A stretch of DNA of 64,000 nucleotides from Thalassia testudinum (GCA_037157565.1 JAZHRO010000073.1:98636001-98700000); one strand, 5' to 3'. Counted from the first letter of the stretch, positions 20,722 to 33,427 are shown. A program made the numbers and translations. The notes: generated by a model from the sequence alone, not told the origin.

Positions 20722-23250
20722 TGTGATAACCCGAGTCCTGTCAATCGGCGAAGCCCGAGTTCCCATGCGCTATGAACGAGCATAAACCAACCATAAGATT
20801 GCAGTCACTCAAAACATAATTATAGAACATCAATAGCCAAACATTCATCCATATATAATGCATTTCATGAAAATAAATAAACCTGACAACATGATAAAAT
20901 TCACCATAGAAAGTAGAAAAGTAAAGAGTGCTCAAGTGCCCGTACAATCACCAAAAGATAGAAACTAAAATCTAATAGTGGAAAAGAACAAACTAAGAGC
21001 CACTAGCTCAGAATAGACTGTCTCCTCAAGTACAACCTTGTTTCACAGTAGACTGAATAATAGTAACCACTGCACCCGACTACTCAGCAACACCTGAGTA
21101 CGAAGCCCGAGAAACACGTCAGTAAAAGCTAAATAGAGTAGAACAACTTCAACAAGTATCAACAATGACAAGAGTAAAAGAAAGAGGGCACTGTATCAAT
21201 AGTTAATCCAGTTATGAATTATTACTTAACCATTTCCAATTATGCATTTAGCCCACATTATTATAGGTCACAATCTGTCAATTGATGTCTAAGGGCACAA
21301 GATGATTTCATGTAACTTCCCATGGCATAAGACTGGTATAAGCCACCCTCCTGGATAGGAGGATAGCTTATACCCATCAAGTCACCACTCTCCATCACCC
21401 TGAGGTCATTGCGAAAAGGAGTGGTAGCTACATCATGTAATGTAAACACGTATAAGCATTATGTACGCTAAACAACAGACAACCAATGACCCACCTACCA
21501 ATCGAGAAAGAAACCACTCCCAAATCTCAAGTCACGCATCTCGCTATCCCAGTTGGCCACTAAGCCTAACTAAAGATTCGGAGGGAGGCCAACAACTCCC
21601 TAAATCAACCCAGAACTGGCTCAACAGACCAAAGCTATAGCCAAAGCTGGTGAGTAGCAGGCTAGAACTGGTTATCCATCCTCTAAATCCTAACTAAGCC
21701 ATTGTATTGATTATTAGTTCAATACCAGATAACTATATCATTTATTTTCATCGAATCAAACCATACATAACAATTTCACATTATTGAATCTAGGATTAAT
21801 AGATAATCACATTATCCTCCAACTTTATCAATTTACAGATAATTTCCAAATTTTTCCATTGCTCCCATACTATTTAGAAATTAATGAATAGAATAGAACT
21901 TGTTTCACGGAAAATGATGTTCGTTTCATGCATATGATGATGATGGTATGTGGAGTACTTAATTCTTAATTATTCACATAGAATCTGATTAATTCACATT
22001 AAAGTATCCAAAATCAGAAAATGACTTCAAAAAGGTCCCGAACTCAGCAAAGAAAGGAAACACATGCCAACAAATGTGCTACACGTGAAGAGCCTTACCA
22101 GGCAGCCTACGGTAACCCGAAAATAAGATAGAATCAAAAGAAGAGTGAACTATTCTACCTAACATCACCAGAGGGTCATGGTGACTCTTAACCGTGCGCA
22201 TAGGGCCTGGGGGCAGTCACCACACCTGCCTCTCAATTCACGCACGCACCGAGGGCATGACCTAGTCCACATGAACCAAAAATAAGGTTGGAAACACCTA
22301 GTCACATTTCTGATTTTTCACTAATGAAAAAGTAGTCAAAAATGAAAATAAACTACACCAATGCATAGAACGCGTCGATACGATTCCAAAAGTGCCTTAT
22401 GAGGTTGGGAAGGCCTCGAACCAATCAAATCAGTGCAAGGGGGTTGTTAAACCAACTGGTTCCATTAGATCGGTCACCGGCCCACATGAGTAATGCACGC
22501 GACATGTGTCAGCGTGTGATTTGTGCATGACCGTGCTCATGAGTCGTAGCTCATGTGCCGCTGCCATCCTCTCGATCGAGACGTGGTGCAAATATGATGG
22601 TCGTTGATCGCTCGTTCAGCACAAGCGCGCCTACATGCATGCCTTCAATGCTTCTACATGCAACACATGCCTTCAATCTGGAGCCTGCTACCAGATCGGA
22701 TCGTGCATGTGTGCCGCCATCTCTACCTCTGTGAATTTTACGGTGAGAAGCCTGCAAAATCCAGAATAGTGAATAGGTCCCTATAAAACTTAACTAAGAT
22801 TTTTAAATGAAAACCTTAAACCCTTTCTCTCTATTTATCATAGGTTTTGGAGGACCTAGAGATTAATGACGACCCAAGGAACCAAGAGGGTATATTTATA
22901 GACCCAAATTAGGTATAGGTTTAGGATTATTGGAGTGAAATACCTGAAATACCCCTTGGGTTAGGTCCACCTTACATTTACGTCATCTTTGACTTGTTTT
23001 GGTCATAACTGGAGCTATACACCTTGAATCACATGAAATAAGTGTCGTTGGAAAGCTTACAATGAGAGAAGTCAACGGTACTATACATGGCACTACTTTG
23101 ATGATGTTTGACTAGGGTTGACTTGAAATATATGTTTTTAGCAATTTCGAGAGCTGTTTATACTTGCATTGAACCACGACTGTGTTTACGAGTTCAAAGT
23201 GACCTGAACCACTTTGAAATGACTCGGGACCTAGATTGTGGGATGTTACA
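20722..23250. repeat. Probable solo LTR of an unrelated family
   Basis: Begins TGTGATAACCCGAG and ends GGGATGTTACA, i.e. near-inverted termini TGTRA..CCC, a pattern common in plant Ty3/gypsy chromovirus LTRs. Both strands offer a TATA-like TATATTTATA/TATAAATATA at about 22890-22900, so orientation is open. No internal region, primer site or polypurine tract adjoins. Flanking 5-mers ACCAT and AATAT match at only three of five positions, so the target duplication is unconvincing. The 66-aa and 62-aa open frames inside have no support. Confidence 0.5.
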
Positions 23251-23550
23251 AATATAAAAACCTTAAAGGGGGTTTTGTCCCTGAAAGTCTAGCAAACATG
23301 TAGGTAGATCGAACAAATCGTGTTGAATGTATAACAACCGTAAAAAGGAATAACAACCACAAAGAAGCAACCCAGGGAGTCATAGACTTACTAATGAAAA
23401 GCCGTGGGTATTTCTCCTACATTTCCACCTCTGGTTCCCAAGTCGCCCCCTTGCATTTCTAACTCCTCCATAAGACTTTTACCAGAGTGATCTCCTTCTG
23501 CAACCTCTGAACTATACGATCCAGTATCTACATCGGCTACTCCTGATATG
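23251..23550. other. Anonymous DNA, no gene seen
   Basis: Lies between the solo LTR and LTR E. No motif or frame recognised. Confidence 0.5.
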
Positions 23551-24215
23551 TGATCTAGACGCATTTATGTCACATAAACTATCTATTTATGCATGTTTTT
23601 AGGCATATAATTGCATTCAACAATATAAATAGTACATAACATGCATCATTTTGCATTTAGACTAGTTTGTACAAATATAGGTTAATTTGCCCTTTTTATG
23701 GTCATAGGACAAGGCAATATCATTTCAGGGCCTCAAACTGAAGATCCAAACATACGAATCTAATCAAAGCAATGATCGAAGTTCAACACCTCCGAGATTG
23801 ACTCAATTGGACCTTCGAAGCATCTGATGCAGTCTGAGAAAGATCAGAGGTCAAGGGGCAAGGTGATGCAAATTTGTACTTTAGATGACAAATCCAATCA
23901 CATGAATGGGTTCAAATCGTCGATTGCAGCCATACGATGCAAAAATCGGTCCAATATGACATTCATGGCACCTCCTACGAGCATTTGAAGATGGGCAGTC
24001 ATGTGGCTCCATGTGGTTCAATCGATGAATGATATTGATCGTTGGATGAAAATCCAATGGCCAAGAGTTCTCCACACCACCCACCCCTCAATTCTACAAA
24101 GGAGCAATCTCTGTCGTCTATCATCCATCCAACAGACAAGAAACATCTACGTCACCTCTATTGCATGCTCCACATCTCTGAAGAAAAAGACCGACGCAAT
24201 CTCAATCGTTGGATG
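23551..24215 (+). repeat. LTR E, left part (A/B-type family, plus strand)
   Basis: Starts TGATCTAGACGCATTTATG and follows the A/B LTR order: the CTATTTATGCATG block, ATGCATCATTTTGCATTTAGA, CCAAACATACGAATCTAATC, a decayed palindrome (CATGTG at 24010-24015) and CAATCTCAATCGTTGGATG, where element D interrupts it. The sequence resumes at 40525 with TTCATCCAATGGC, giving the family's CCGTTGG...CCAACGG inverted pair across the junction. Confidence 0.75.
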
Positions 24216-25040
24216 TGTTGGGATCGTAGAGCGTGTATTTGATCAGAAATGCGTCATAGTACAATTGCGAAATACGATCAACAAAAATAATTTCTATGAT
24301 AATGAGACTTGAGTCCCGGCTGTTTGTCTCTGGGAGGCGTTTTGGAAATGCAAATTCAAATTCGATCTCGCTTGCTCTACTCGTTCAAAATCGCATGTCG
24401 ATTTATACTAAGTACGTATTGATACACGACATGCTATTGCCAGAATATTAGAAATTGAAAGCATGAAACTTTAATCACACTAAAAGATGATAATCAGGCA
24501 CATGGTGATTTTTAACATATAAATATATATAAATGTTTTCATTGAGGCATGATGGTGGTTACAGCATAGGTAGTGGAATGCTTGTATAGGGAAATTTAAA
24601 TCTAGCTAGCAGAAAATGACTGCATACATGAATCTATGGGAGGATTATGCATGCATCATTGGGGGAGAATATGGAGCTACATTACTAAGTAGTAAATAAA
24701 GCATTAAATCTATGAAGAACTATAATCTAGTCTAGCAGAACTAAGGGCATTCAGAGGTGGGCTTCGATGGCCTTTTAATGGGTGAGAAGAGAAAGAGGGG
24801 AGGCCAATAGTGCTTAGGCTAGCCCTTGTAGAGAGGTTGGAGAAGTTGATCCTGGTCTAGGCTTGATGTGGAGGTGGTGGCATCATGGTGGAGCTCGTGA
24901 ACATGGAGGTGGAGGTGGTGATGGCTTATGGAAGGTGGAGCTATGCTAAAAGACCAAGATGGACCAAATGGCCACCCCTTAGGTCTTTTTATAGACCTAA
25001 GGGAAGCTCTCTAGAGAATTATGGAATTCTCTAAAGAGGC

Positions 25041-27837
25041 TGTTTAACAGAGAGGCGAGATCGGTTTTGTAAAAGATAAATGCTGCATTGTAGTATAGTT
25101 GAAATCGTCTTGAAAACAAATAAGAATTTTATTACTCGAATGTTAAGTCCAAGGTCGAACACAGGGAGCAAATGGAATTCATACTAATCTCAATAATAGA
25201 TGCAATTTGAACACTTAAAGTTACTCAAAATCTAATTCAAAATATAAAGCAGGAGTTTATGAATACTAAGATGTAATAAAAGAGAAATTGAGAAGATTGG
25301 ATAAAAAGTATTTGATTGCTTCTTCTCTTTGACTTGTTCTTTCTTCTTCTTCAGTCTTTCTTTCTTCTTTCTTTCCTTCTTCTTTGGTTTCCTTCTTTGA
25401 CTTGGCCTTCAGCTTCTCTCTTCTTTCTTGTCTTCTTTGACTTTGCCTTTCCTCTAACTTCAGCTCTTTCGGCCTTCTCCTTCCATCTTTGGCTTGGCCG
25501 CACCTTCTTCTTCCTTCATTGCTTCTGCCTTCTCTGCCTTTCTTCCTTGGCTTCTAATTTCCTTCTCTCTCTTTCTTCTTCACCTGTGCCTTATCTTTCC
25601 TTCGGCTTCCTCAGCTTCCTTTGAGGCTCATCCTCCTGCCCTTAGCTTCTTCAGCTTCAGCTTCCTCTTCCTTCCTTCTTTCCCTACACACGAGTGCAAA
25701 ATTTACCCTTACCCTCCCCAGCGTACGCTCTCTCTCTCTTTTCTCTCTTAGGTTCACTCTCCCAGAGCCAATTGGGTATTCGGGTCAGGTTAAGTGCACC
25801 TGGGTCCAGGCGCACCAACGTGGGTGGTGCGCGAGGAGTGCTGGGTAAACGGGTCAGGCAAGACAAGTCCACGTAGCGTGGGTCGCGAACGAGGTAGGCA
25901 TGTGGGCGAGGGGACCTCACCCCATGATTAAGGCCAATCAGCTGATAGCACAAAACCAATTTAAATCACTCACCTGCACCAAAAGTTATGGAGGTGGGAC
26001 TAAAGCCCCACCTGCTTCTTGCGTGCCCGCAGGAGGATGCCTACTCAATTTCCACAGCTGTGATGCTCTATCAAAGCCACTCCCTAGTTGGATGTGTGTG
26101 CAAGGTGATTCTCAATCACCTTGACCTGGGAACCTGGAGCACGGCACCTAGGTTGAAGCTTGTGAGCAAGCTTCATGCCGAGTTAATGGCGGCGGAGGGT
26201 CGAACCTGCAAATCACGAATACAGCCTCGCGTTCCTGTCAAAGCACTTAGGGAACTTTGCCGTGTCACGGCGAAGGTGGTGCAGTGGGTGCCTGGTAGCC
26301 AGGCGGCCTAGGCATGTGTGCCTAGGTCGGTCTGTGGCCCTGGTGATGGGTATGGTCGGGGGGAGCTTGTGGAAGGTATGGCGGTCGATGGAGATGAGGA
26401 AAGTGATCAGTGGATGGTGGTAGAGGTTCTGAGGGGTCTGGCGAGGTGGATGGGTGTGTGGAGATGATGGAGACACCTCACCGGTGGTCTGCCGGAGATG
26501 AGGAAGATGGTGGTGGTCTGTGGTGGTCGAGGGTAGAAAGTAGAAATAAAGAAGGGGGAAATACAGAGAAGAGAGAGGGGAAGAGAGTTAACCTAATTTA
26601 ATGGAAAAAAGGATAAGGAGAGTGGCTGGTGTGTACCTACCGTCGTCGGAGAAGAAGGTTCCAATGGAAGGGGAACGGCGACTACGAAGAGGTATTGGCG
26701 CGTGCGCAGGTATGGTGCGACGAAGAACAACAAAGGTAGAGAAGACTATGCCACTGGTATTGTGGCAGAGAAACGAGAAGAGCGAGGAGATGTCGCCGGA
26801 GCCTGCTGGATGCTTGGCCAGAGGAGAAGAGACGAAGTTGGAGGTTGTTCTCCAGCCAAACCAAGCTGGAATTGAGCGGCCAAATCTAGGGCTTCTTTTA
26901 TAGGTACTGGCAGAGGATCTTATGCTTGGAAGGCAAGCTTCCAAGCACAAGAATCCTCACCGGAGTAGGAATGTGCAAGAGACCCAAATCTCTCAAGCGT
27001 TCGCATGAGAGATTAGTTGACAATTAGGGCACTTGATTGAGTTCACATGGTCGGGAATTCCGCGGAGAATCTCCCTTTCAAATCTGAGAGGGAGTCTCTA
27101 AGGGATTTGAGAGAAATCCTCCTTGAATCTTGGTCGGAGTAGGACTCCTCCGCTGTAATGGTGGAGGGACCTGATTGCAAGAAGTGGCTAGGAAGATAGG
27201 GGGGTCTCCACAATGGTTTTCAAAAGCTAGGGTTCTAAATGTAATTGGGTGGACTATTTTGCAAAGTAGGTCAAGGTGACCTCCACTTAGGTCCAAAGTT
27301 TGCTACAAACCTAATATGGACCTAATAAATCCAATGGTGAAGTTGGATTTTAGGTTTTACCACATTTGACTGAAAATTTTACACAAAAACCGAAATTAGG
27401 ATAAATAATTAGCTAGGACCCCTATTTAGGCCAAAATAGGTTCCAAAGGAAAATTTGAAGGTTCTAAATCCTAGGGGATATTTTTACATGAAGTTTAGAG
27501 GGTTTAGTTGATTTTATCTGTACCCAAACCTTGTTAAATTAAGTGGTTTTATTTTAGGGTTACAGGATGCCATTTAATTCTCAGATCTCACAATAACCCT
27601 TTTCTGATTGAACCATCCCACTTTTCATCTTGTTAACACCAATTGACCTATGTTTAGCCCTTAAGAAATCCCGTTGATGTACTGCAATGGTAAAATTGCA
27701 ATTTTACCCTTTATTTCTTATTTTCTTTTCAAAGCAGTTATTCCTTGAATTAGGCCCTTCTCTAGGTTATGTAGGAGCTTTTATTTTTTTTTCTAGGTAA
27801 AATGAGTTAGTTAGGGCTCATGATGGCGTTCCCATCA
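25041..27837 (-). repeat. Solo LTR of the G/C family, inside the LTR of D
   Basis: 2797 bp; minus-strand sequence starts TGATGGGAACGCCATCATGA and ends CTGTTAAACA. A perfect 5-bp target duplication GAGGC flanks it (25036-25040 and 27838-27842). It aligns with the G LTR from tip to U5 (shared CTCCTACATAACCTAGA, TTTTACCATTGCAGTA, GCTCCCTGTGTTCGACC). TATA (CTATAAAAGAAG on minus) at about 26891-26903. The stretch 25316-25700 is CTT-rich on the plus strand, i.e. purine-rich in element sense. Single LTR with target duplication and no internal region: product of LTR-LTR recombination. Confidence 0.92.
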
Positions 27838-28483
27838 GAGGCCTATGGTTGGAGCTCATGTGAGAGTGGGAGATAGGATGGATGGCGGTTTTTAGATCCA
27901 CTAAATGTCGATCTAAAAATTGAATGGCTCTTGGTTGCTAAATTTAGTAACCAAGGCAACAACACATGGTAGAGAGTTCTAGAGAACTCTAGGCTAGGTA
28001 TTTTTGTGTGGATGGCGTGTGTGGGTGTGTGTGGGTCAAAAGTTAGGTGGCTAGGTTGATTAGGTTAGGTTCTAGTGGGTCTGGGTTAAGGTAGGTCTCA
28101 AATTAGGGTTGTAAACCCTAATTCACTAAGGTAAAGTGCAATTAAACTTAATACAAGTTTAATTGGGTGTGTGGAAACCTAATTGAGAATAAAATAACTC
28201 AATTAAGTCAGGTCTAGGTTAGTTGGACTCTCACTGAGTCCAATTGGATATTGTGTGTTGAGATCAGGGCTCAATTGGACTCAATGAGTCCAATTGAATA
28301 GATTGACCATGATTCAAGTCAATTAGGTTTAGTGAGGACCTAATTATGTCCTTAGGGAGGTCTAGAGGTGATGTACTAGGGTTAAGGCACCTTAATTAAG
28401 GTTCCTAGGGGGTTAGAATTGGGTTTAGCAGGCTAGAGATTTAAGATCAAGGCTTGAATCTCAAAACAGGGTCTGAGGGGCAG

Positions 28484-28720
28484 TTCTAGACGCCCAATAA
28501 AGTTATCAGATATCTTATAGTGAAAAATTAGAAGTCCATACTTATTGTCCGGACGTTCAATCAGAGTCAGAAGGGATTTTAGGTTTTGACTTGGGCATTC
28601 TGCAAAAAGTGGACGTCTAACCAAGTGTTTGGACATCCAATAACACTGCAGAAGTGGGTTTAAGGTGTGCGGGAGTTGGCTAAGGGTTATGGACGTCCTA
28701 TAACTCATCTGGATGTCCAA
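28484..28720 (-). promoter_or_regulatory. Cluster of ACGTC-type palindromic words in D U3
   Basis: Six variants of TGGACGTCYAA occur in about 235 bp: near 28486 (AGACGCCCAATAA), 28551 (GGACGTTCAAT), 28612 (GGACGTCTAAC), 28632 (GGACATCCAATAA), 28690 (GGACGTCCTATAA) and 28711 (GGATGTCCAAATA). The other LTR has five (39843-40055), including TTGGACGTCCAAA. They lie upstream of the TATA box in element sense. ACGT cores are bound by plant bZIP factors; use as an enhancer is inferred. Confidence 0.5.
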
Positions 28721-29185
28721 ATAGAGGCTAGAATTACGGTTTTAAGGTTTCCTAGGGTGCAGTGACCTAGTCTAAGGGTGGCTAAGGCTTGGGGAGGCTT
28801 CTAGGCTGTCCTAAGGCTTGGATAGACCTAAGTTCTTCATAATTTATTGCTTTATTCCTACTTAATAGAATAGCATACCTTAATGCCCTTACATTATTAT
28901 CTACTGCATCTAATCTAGGTCTTCCGCTCCAGCTCTGCTGCAACACCAGTTATTCTTTATTCTTCAAATCCAGCTTTAGATCCAACTTCAGATCTAGCTT
29001 TTGATCAGCTTATTACTTGCAATTAACATAATGCACCTAATAAGTATATTATAGCATTATTTTATGCATAGCTAACAAAAAGTAGTAAAGGTGCTAATAA
29101 TGATTATGCATGCATTAATTACCCTAACTTATGCTAGGTCCTAGCTAAGTTAGGTCAGTTATGACCTATGATTGCTGCACAATCA

Positions 29186-29200
29186 TACCCCCATGCCTAA
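29186..29200 (-). other. Element D terminal polypurine tract
   Basis: Element sense TTTAGGCATGGGGGTA immediately before the LTR tip TGATTGTG. Confidence 0.85.
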
Positions 29201-29530
29201 ATCTCGCTGGTCCCTAGCAAATATGAAACTAAATTATTCACAGAAGGGTCCCTAAGGGATTTATTATTTTAGCAAGTGTATGCCTAGAGATTTTTCTCCT
29301 TTTTGTTTTCATCCTATGCTCTAGAAATCCAAGCAAAAGTGAAAGTGTAGCTACGCAGCTTTTGCAACAAATTTGAGTGAAAGACCTGATTCACCTCTAA
29401 AGCCTATACTTGACCCCTAGTAAAATTCTAGCGAGATAGGTGGACTTCTTCCCTCTGGGTATTCAAGATATTCTATGAATTCCACCCGACTTTAAGCTTA
29501 GGTAGAGAATGTCTGAGGGATACGAGTGTT

Positions 29531-30495
29531 TATTTGGTGGCTCACTCTCATTTGATGCTACATAGAGATTAGTACTTCAGAATCTAAATTCCTGGATTAT
29601 CAAGTAACTCAACTCAGAGAAAGCTGAGAAAAACTATGCTCTCTTTGGGTTCCTTTGTATTCATTCTCTCTCTCACTTTTTTTTTTTAGAACTCACAATC
29701 TCACCAGATTCTCACATATGATCTGTATTTGGTAGTCTCACTTGGCATTAACACTTTAATTGAGTTCTCATAACCTTAACACAAAGTCGGAATTCCTCAT
29801 CCAGTATTCGAGCAGTCAGAAACACAGAAAGATAGGTTAAGGCCATATTTGGTGGATCTTAAATTTATGTGGTGGTGTTTCCTCAATGCAAATGAAATAA
29901 ACACTAAATATTCATAAACTCTTTTTCGGCTCTTTTCTTCTCTTTTTTTTTATTTTCCTTTTTTCTATTTTTTCTTTTTTTTTCCTTTTTCTCATTTTCT
30001 CATTTTTTTCTTCTTTTTTTCTTTTTCTCATTTTCTCATTTTTTCATTCTTTTTTTTTCATATATAATTTTTCTAACTCAACACAATCTAGTAACACGTT
30101 CATGAATTTTTTTGAAGAGGCATTATTAGGGATTGGTGGTACTCAAGAGACATTGGGTGTCTTATTTGGTGGAAGTGCCTACTTACAGCACTAGGAAAGA
30201 CGGATAGGATGGTGTATTTCTGACCTTGACATCAATACCCTCCTTCAACCAAGGATTCTGTAAAAAATGGTCGTAATCATCCACCTTAGCCTTAGTTTTA
30301 TGAAAACTCGCTCTCCTCATAATTGCCTTATTTGGTGGCTCTCAAAATTTCGCACAAAAATGTATACGTAGGAACCGAGAGCGAAAACTATGCCTAATCT
30401 CTGAGTATCATCACATAATTATGTAGGATTCCAGATTCCTTAAACTATTCTTAGAGCACCAGTACACTCTACTCTTATCTCACACTATTTGGTGG
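29531..30495 (-). repeat. Dispersed TATTTGGTGG words in D 3' noncoding region
   Basis: The 10-mer (complement CCACCAAATA in element sense) occurs at 29531-29540, 29846-29855, 30163-30172, 30329-30338 and 30486-30495, with a one-mismatch copy at 29726-29735. Spacing is 120-320 bp. The region 29930-30070 is almost pure T/C on the plus strand. Otherwise 29201-30990 has no frame I can support. Confidence 0.7.
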
Positions 30496-30990
30496 ATTTT
30501 TGGAGGAAAATCTGCCTAGCTCCCAAAACACTATCCAAAGGTTCAAGAAAAGAAGCACTGTTTCTTCTCGACAGACTGAAGACGTTTATCAGCCTTCACT
30601 GTGAATCCATTGCAAATTCTACGTGTGTGTGAAAAATTATACTAGATTCCAGATTACAAGAATCAACTAGAGGATAAAATCTCTAATGCATTCTCTTAAT
30701 AAGATAATCTTATTCATGGATGCACTATGTATATATGCTATAAACAAGTGACCTCTTATATTCGTACTTCATGAAATTTCCCTTACGGGTTACATTCAGC
30801 TTGACCCTAGATTTAGAATAAAAGGTGAGCAGGTGAGTCGGAAGTGGCTTTTGCAGACTATTTTTAGCTCCAATGCAAACATTGGAGGTGGAGTCAGTTG
30901 TTCTTTTATTTAGGGTCCTAAAGTACGTTTGACATGCAGCTCTGGGGTTTTCCTAAATGTTGGCATAAGAATTTTCACTTTTGTCATATC

Positions 30991-31028
30991 TATCCCCCCA
31001 TGCCTAAGTTCTTGCATGTCCTCATGCA
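30991..31028 (-). promoter_or_regulatory. AGGA-loop stem-loop with altered arms plus internal polypurine tract (element D)
   Basis: Element sense TGCATG-AGGA-CATGCA (31028-31013), a perfect 6-bp stem, then TTAGGCATGGGGGGATA (31007-30991). Relative to CAATG-AGGA-CATTG in A, F and G, two arm positions differ on both sides so that pairing is kept. Confidence 0.65.
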
Positions 31029-31220
31029 TGAATATAAAAGAAAATAAATGCGGTAGGGAGTAAATGGGTAGAAATCACTTGGAATTGCTCCTAAAATTTT
31101 AACGTTCAGCATCGACCAACCTGATAGTATGCAATATGCAAGAGAAATATGCTCAAAAGAAAAATATGCTATGTATAAAAATGGTTATGTATAGATGTTG
31201 GTAGAATGCTATCTATACAT

Positions 31221-31241
31221 GCTGAGTTTAACGCCTCCAGC
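31221..31241 (-). promoter_or_regulatory. Conserved 21-bp post-coding box (element D)
   Basis: GCTGGAGGCGTTAAACTCAG plus C in element sense, 16 nt beyond the pol stop (TAA, 31259-31257). Same box as in A, B and G. Confidence 0.6.
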
Positions 31242-31256
31242 TGGGCAAGAACTTAC

Positions 31257-32653
31257 TTAGATATCCTCGATAAGATGAATGAGTTTGTCAGCTGGAGGAG
31301 GTTCCTAGGTCATGAATGGCTTGAGGCACTGGCCATTTACCATAGATACATGCCCAGATTTTGGGTCCCTAATTTGGACCACTCGGTTACGATATGGGTG
31401 AACCACAACATATGGGCCAATCCACTTGGACTTGAGCTTCCCTGAAAAAAGTTTCAGTCACGAGTCAAACAACCAAACTTGCTGGTTGGGCGTGAATGCT
31501 TTCCTCTGAATGTGGCAGTCATGAAAGGCCTTGGTCTTTTCTTTATATATAAATGAGTTCTCATAGGCCTCTTGCTGGATCTCTTCTAATTCACTGAGCG
31601 GGAGTTTCTATTCTTGACCTTCCGCATCGAGGTCAAGGTTACATTTTCGCACCACCCAAAAGGCGCGGTGTTCCAGCTTACAGGAAGGTGACAGGCCTTG
31701 CCATATACCATACGATATGGTGACTTTCCTAGTGGGGCCTTGTACGCGGTCCGATATACCCAGAGTGCATCAACTAATATATTGGACCAATCCTTCCTAT
31801 CTGGTCTAACCGTCTTCTAGAGAATCAGCTTGATCTAACAGTTATACACTTCAGCCTGCCCATTGGTCTGCGGGTGATATGGGGTGGCTATACAGTGATG
31901 TACCCCGTATTTCTTTAATAATGACCTGAAGTGGGCGTGGATGAAGTGGCTTCCCCCATTGCTAATCAGAGTGCGAGGTATTTCGAATCTAGCGAAGATG
32001 TATTCCTGTATGAAAGAGATGCTAGTCTTATGATCAGCCCGTCTTGTCGAGATGGCCTCGACCCACTTCGAGACATAGTCAATAGCTAGTAATATGTACT
32101 TGAAGCCATGCAAGTTCAGAAAAGGGCCCATAAAATCGATGCCCCAGACATCGAACACTTCTACAACCATGATGGGCTGCAGTGGCATCATGTCTCTCCA
32201 GGCCATTGAATTGACCGATTGGCATCGTTTATAGTGCTGGGCGTATTCATGTGTATCTCTGAAAATAGTTGGCCAGAAAAATCCCAACTACAAAATTTTT
32301 GCAACGATTTTCCATCCTGAGAAATGACCACGACAAGCATCATTGTGGTAAAAGGATAACACACTGGGGATCTCAGAATTTGGGATGCATCTTCGAATAA
32401 TCTGATCCACTCTAATGCGAAGCATCAGTGGGTCATCCCAGAGGTAGAATTTGGCCTCCGCAGTAAATTTGAGTTTCTGGTCCTTGGATAGGTTCGCGAG
32501 AATCTTCCCTGTGACAAGATAGTTTGCAATATCCATGTACCAGGGGAATTCAATAGAGTGAACTGCCAAAAGGGATTCATTCCGAAATTGGTCATGGATA
32601 GGCAGGGAATAAGGAATGTAGGCTGGGTCTAGTCTGGATAGGTAATCCGCCAC
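31257..32653 (-). pseudogene. Integrase remnant of element D
   Basis: Integrase inserts the DNA copy into the host genome. The open pieces are 32653-32288 (RNase H end, linker and the His pair of the zinc domain) and 32287-31835 (catalytic core), separated by a stop. The core shows IDFMGPF (first Asp) and GQAEV (Glu), but the second catalytic Asp is Asn: LISNGGSHF, codon AAT at 31960-31958. The first Cys of the usual C-x2-C pair also appears replaced (HYKRCQ). The C-terminal domain follows in broken frames with KWIGPYVV and VNGQCLKPF, ending with TAA at 31259-31257. The protein cannot be active as read. Confidence 0.85.
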
Positions 32654-33427
32654 AACATTCTGCTTCTGGCTTTGTCACGGATTTCAATATCAAATTCTTG
32701 TAATATAGGATCCATCTGATGAGCTGAGGTTTGGCATCCTTCTTTGCCAGCAAATGCCAAAGAGTGGAGTGGTCAGTGAAGATGATAACTTTGGACCCTA
32801 TTAGATAAGATCTGAATTTCTCCAACTCGAATACTACTGCTAGCAGTTCTTTATCAGTGACAGTATATTTGCGCTAAGCCTCATTAGCATCTTGCTAGCA
32901 TAGTATATGGCAAAAGGTTGTTTCTCCCAACACTGGCCTAAAACAGTACTGACGGCGAAATCAGAAGCGTCACACATCATCTCGAAATCAAGCGACCAGT
33001 CGGGTGGTTGGAGAATCAGGGAATCAGAGATAGTGCTTCGCAAAGTCTCAAAGGCGCTGAGACACGAGGTGTTGAATTCGAATGGGGCATTAGCAACAGG
33101 GAGATTCCTCAAAGATCGTGCAATTTTCGAGAAATCATGTATAAATCTCCGATAGAAGCTGGCGTGATCCAAGAATGATCTGATCTGCTTGACTGAGCTA
33201 AGTGGAGGTAAGTGGGAAATAATCTCAGATTTAGCTCGATCGACCTCGAGTCCATTTTTAGAGATCCTATGCCCTAGTACTATGCCATCCCTCACCATGA
33301 AATGGCATTTCTCCCAAGATAGTACTAGGTTTACCTCAATACACCATTTCAGGATTTTGGTGAGGTTATCAAGACAAGATGTGAAATCTTCTCTGAAAAT
33401 GGAGAAGTCATCCATGAACACCTCCAC
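32592..33427 (-). pseudogene. RT C-terminal part and RNase H remnant of element D
   Basis: 33427-32840 opens with EVFMDDFS, the F-M-D-D form of the RT active-site box, runs through the thumb and connection (LVLSWEKCHF, FYRRFIHDFSKIA) and reaches the RNase H start (MMCDASDFAV, first catalytic Asp). A frameshift separates it from the next piece (32825-32592), which has SKVIIFTDHSTL (third acidic residue) and IRWIL. The TDKELLA Glu motif lies in the gap between the two frames. Sequence is Athila-like throughout. Confidence 0.85.

Larger units (their letters stand above)
24216..29185 (-). repeat. Element D 3' LTR, interrupted by a solo LTR
   Basis: Without the 2802 bp of solo LTR plus one target copy this LTR is about 2168 bp. 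Minus-strand tip TGATTG-TGCAG-CAATCA is a 6-bp hairpin. TATA box (GTCTATAAAAAG on minus) at about 24985-24996. A cluster of GGACGTCY-like palindromic words lies at 28484-28720. U5 carries GCCTCCC (complement at 24332-24338), complementary to the primer-site flank type. Confidence 0.82.

Noticed and set aside
20722..23250. A DNA transposon with short terminal inverted repeats
   Set aside because: TGTRA...CCC inverted ends also fit a gypsy LTR, there is no transposase, and length and composition suit a solo LTR better. Not fully excluded.
25316..25751. Leu/Phe/Ser-rich open frames
   Set aside because: Antisense of the purine-rich block in the solo LTR.
29930..30070. T-rich tract as a gene or RNA terminator
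   Set aside because: Low-complexity noncoding sequence; A-rich tracts in element sense follow the internal polypurine tract in other elements too.
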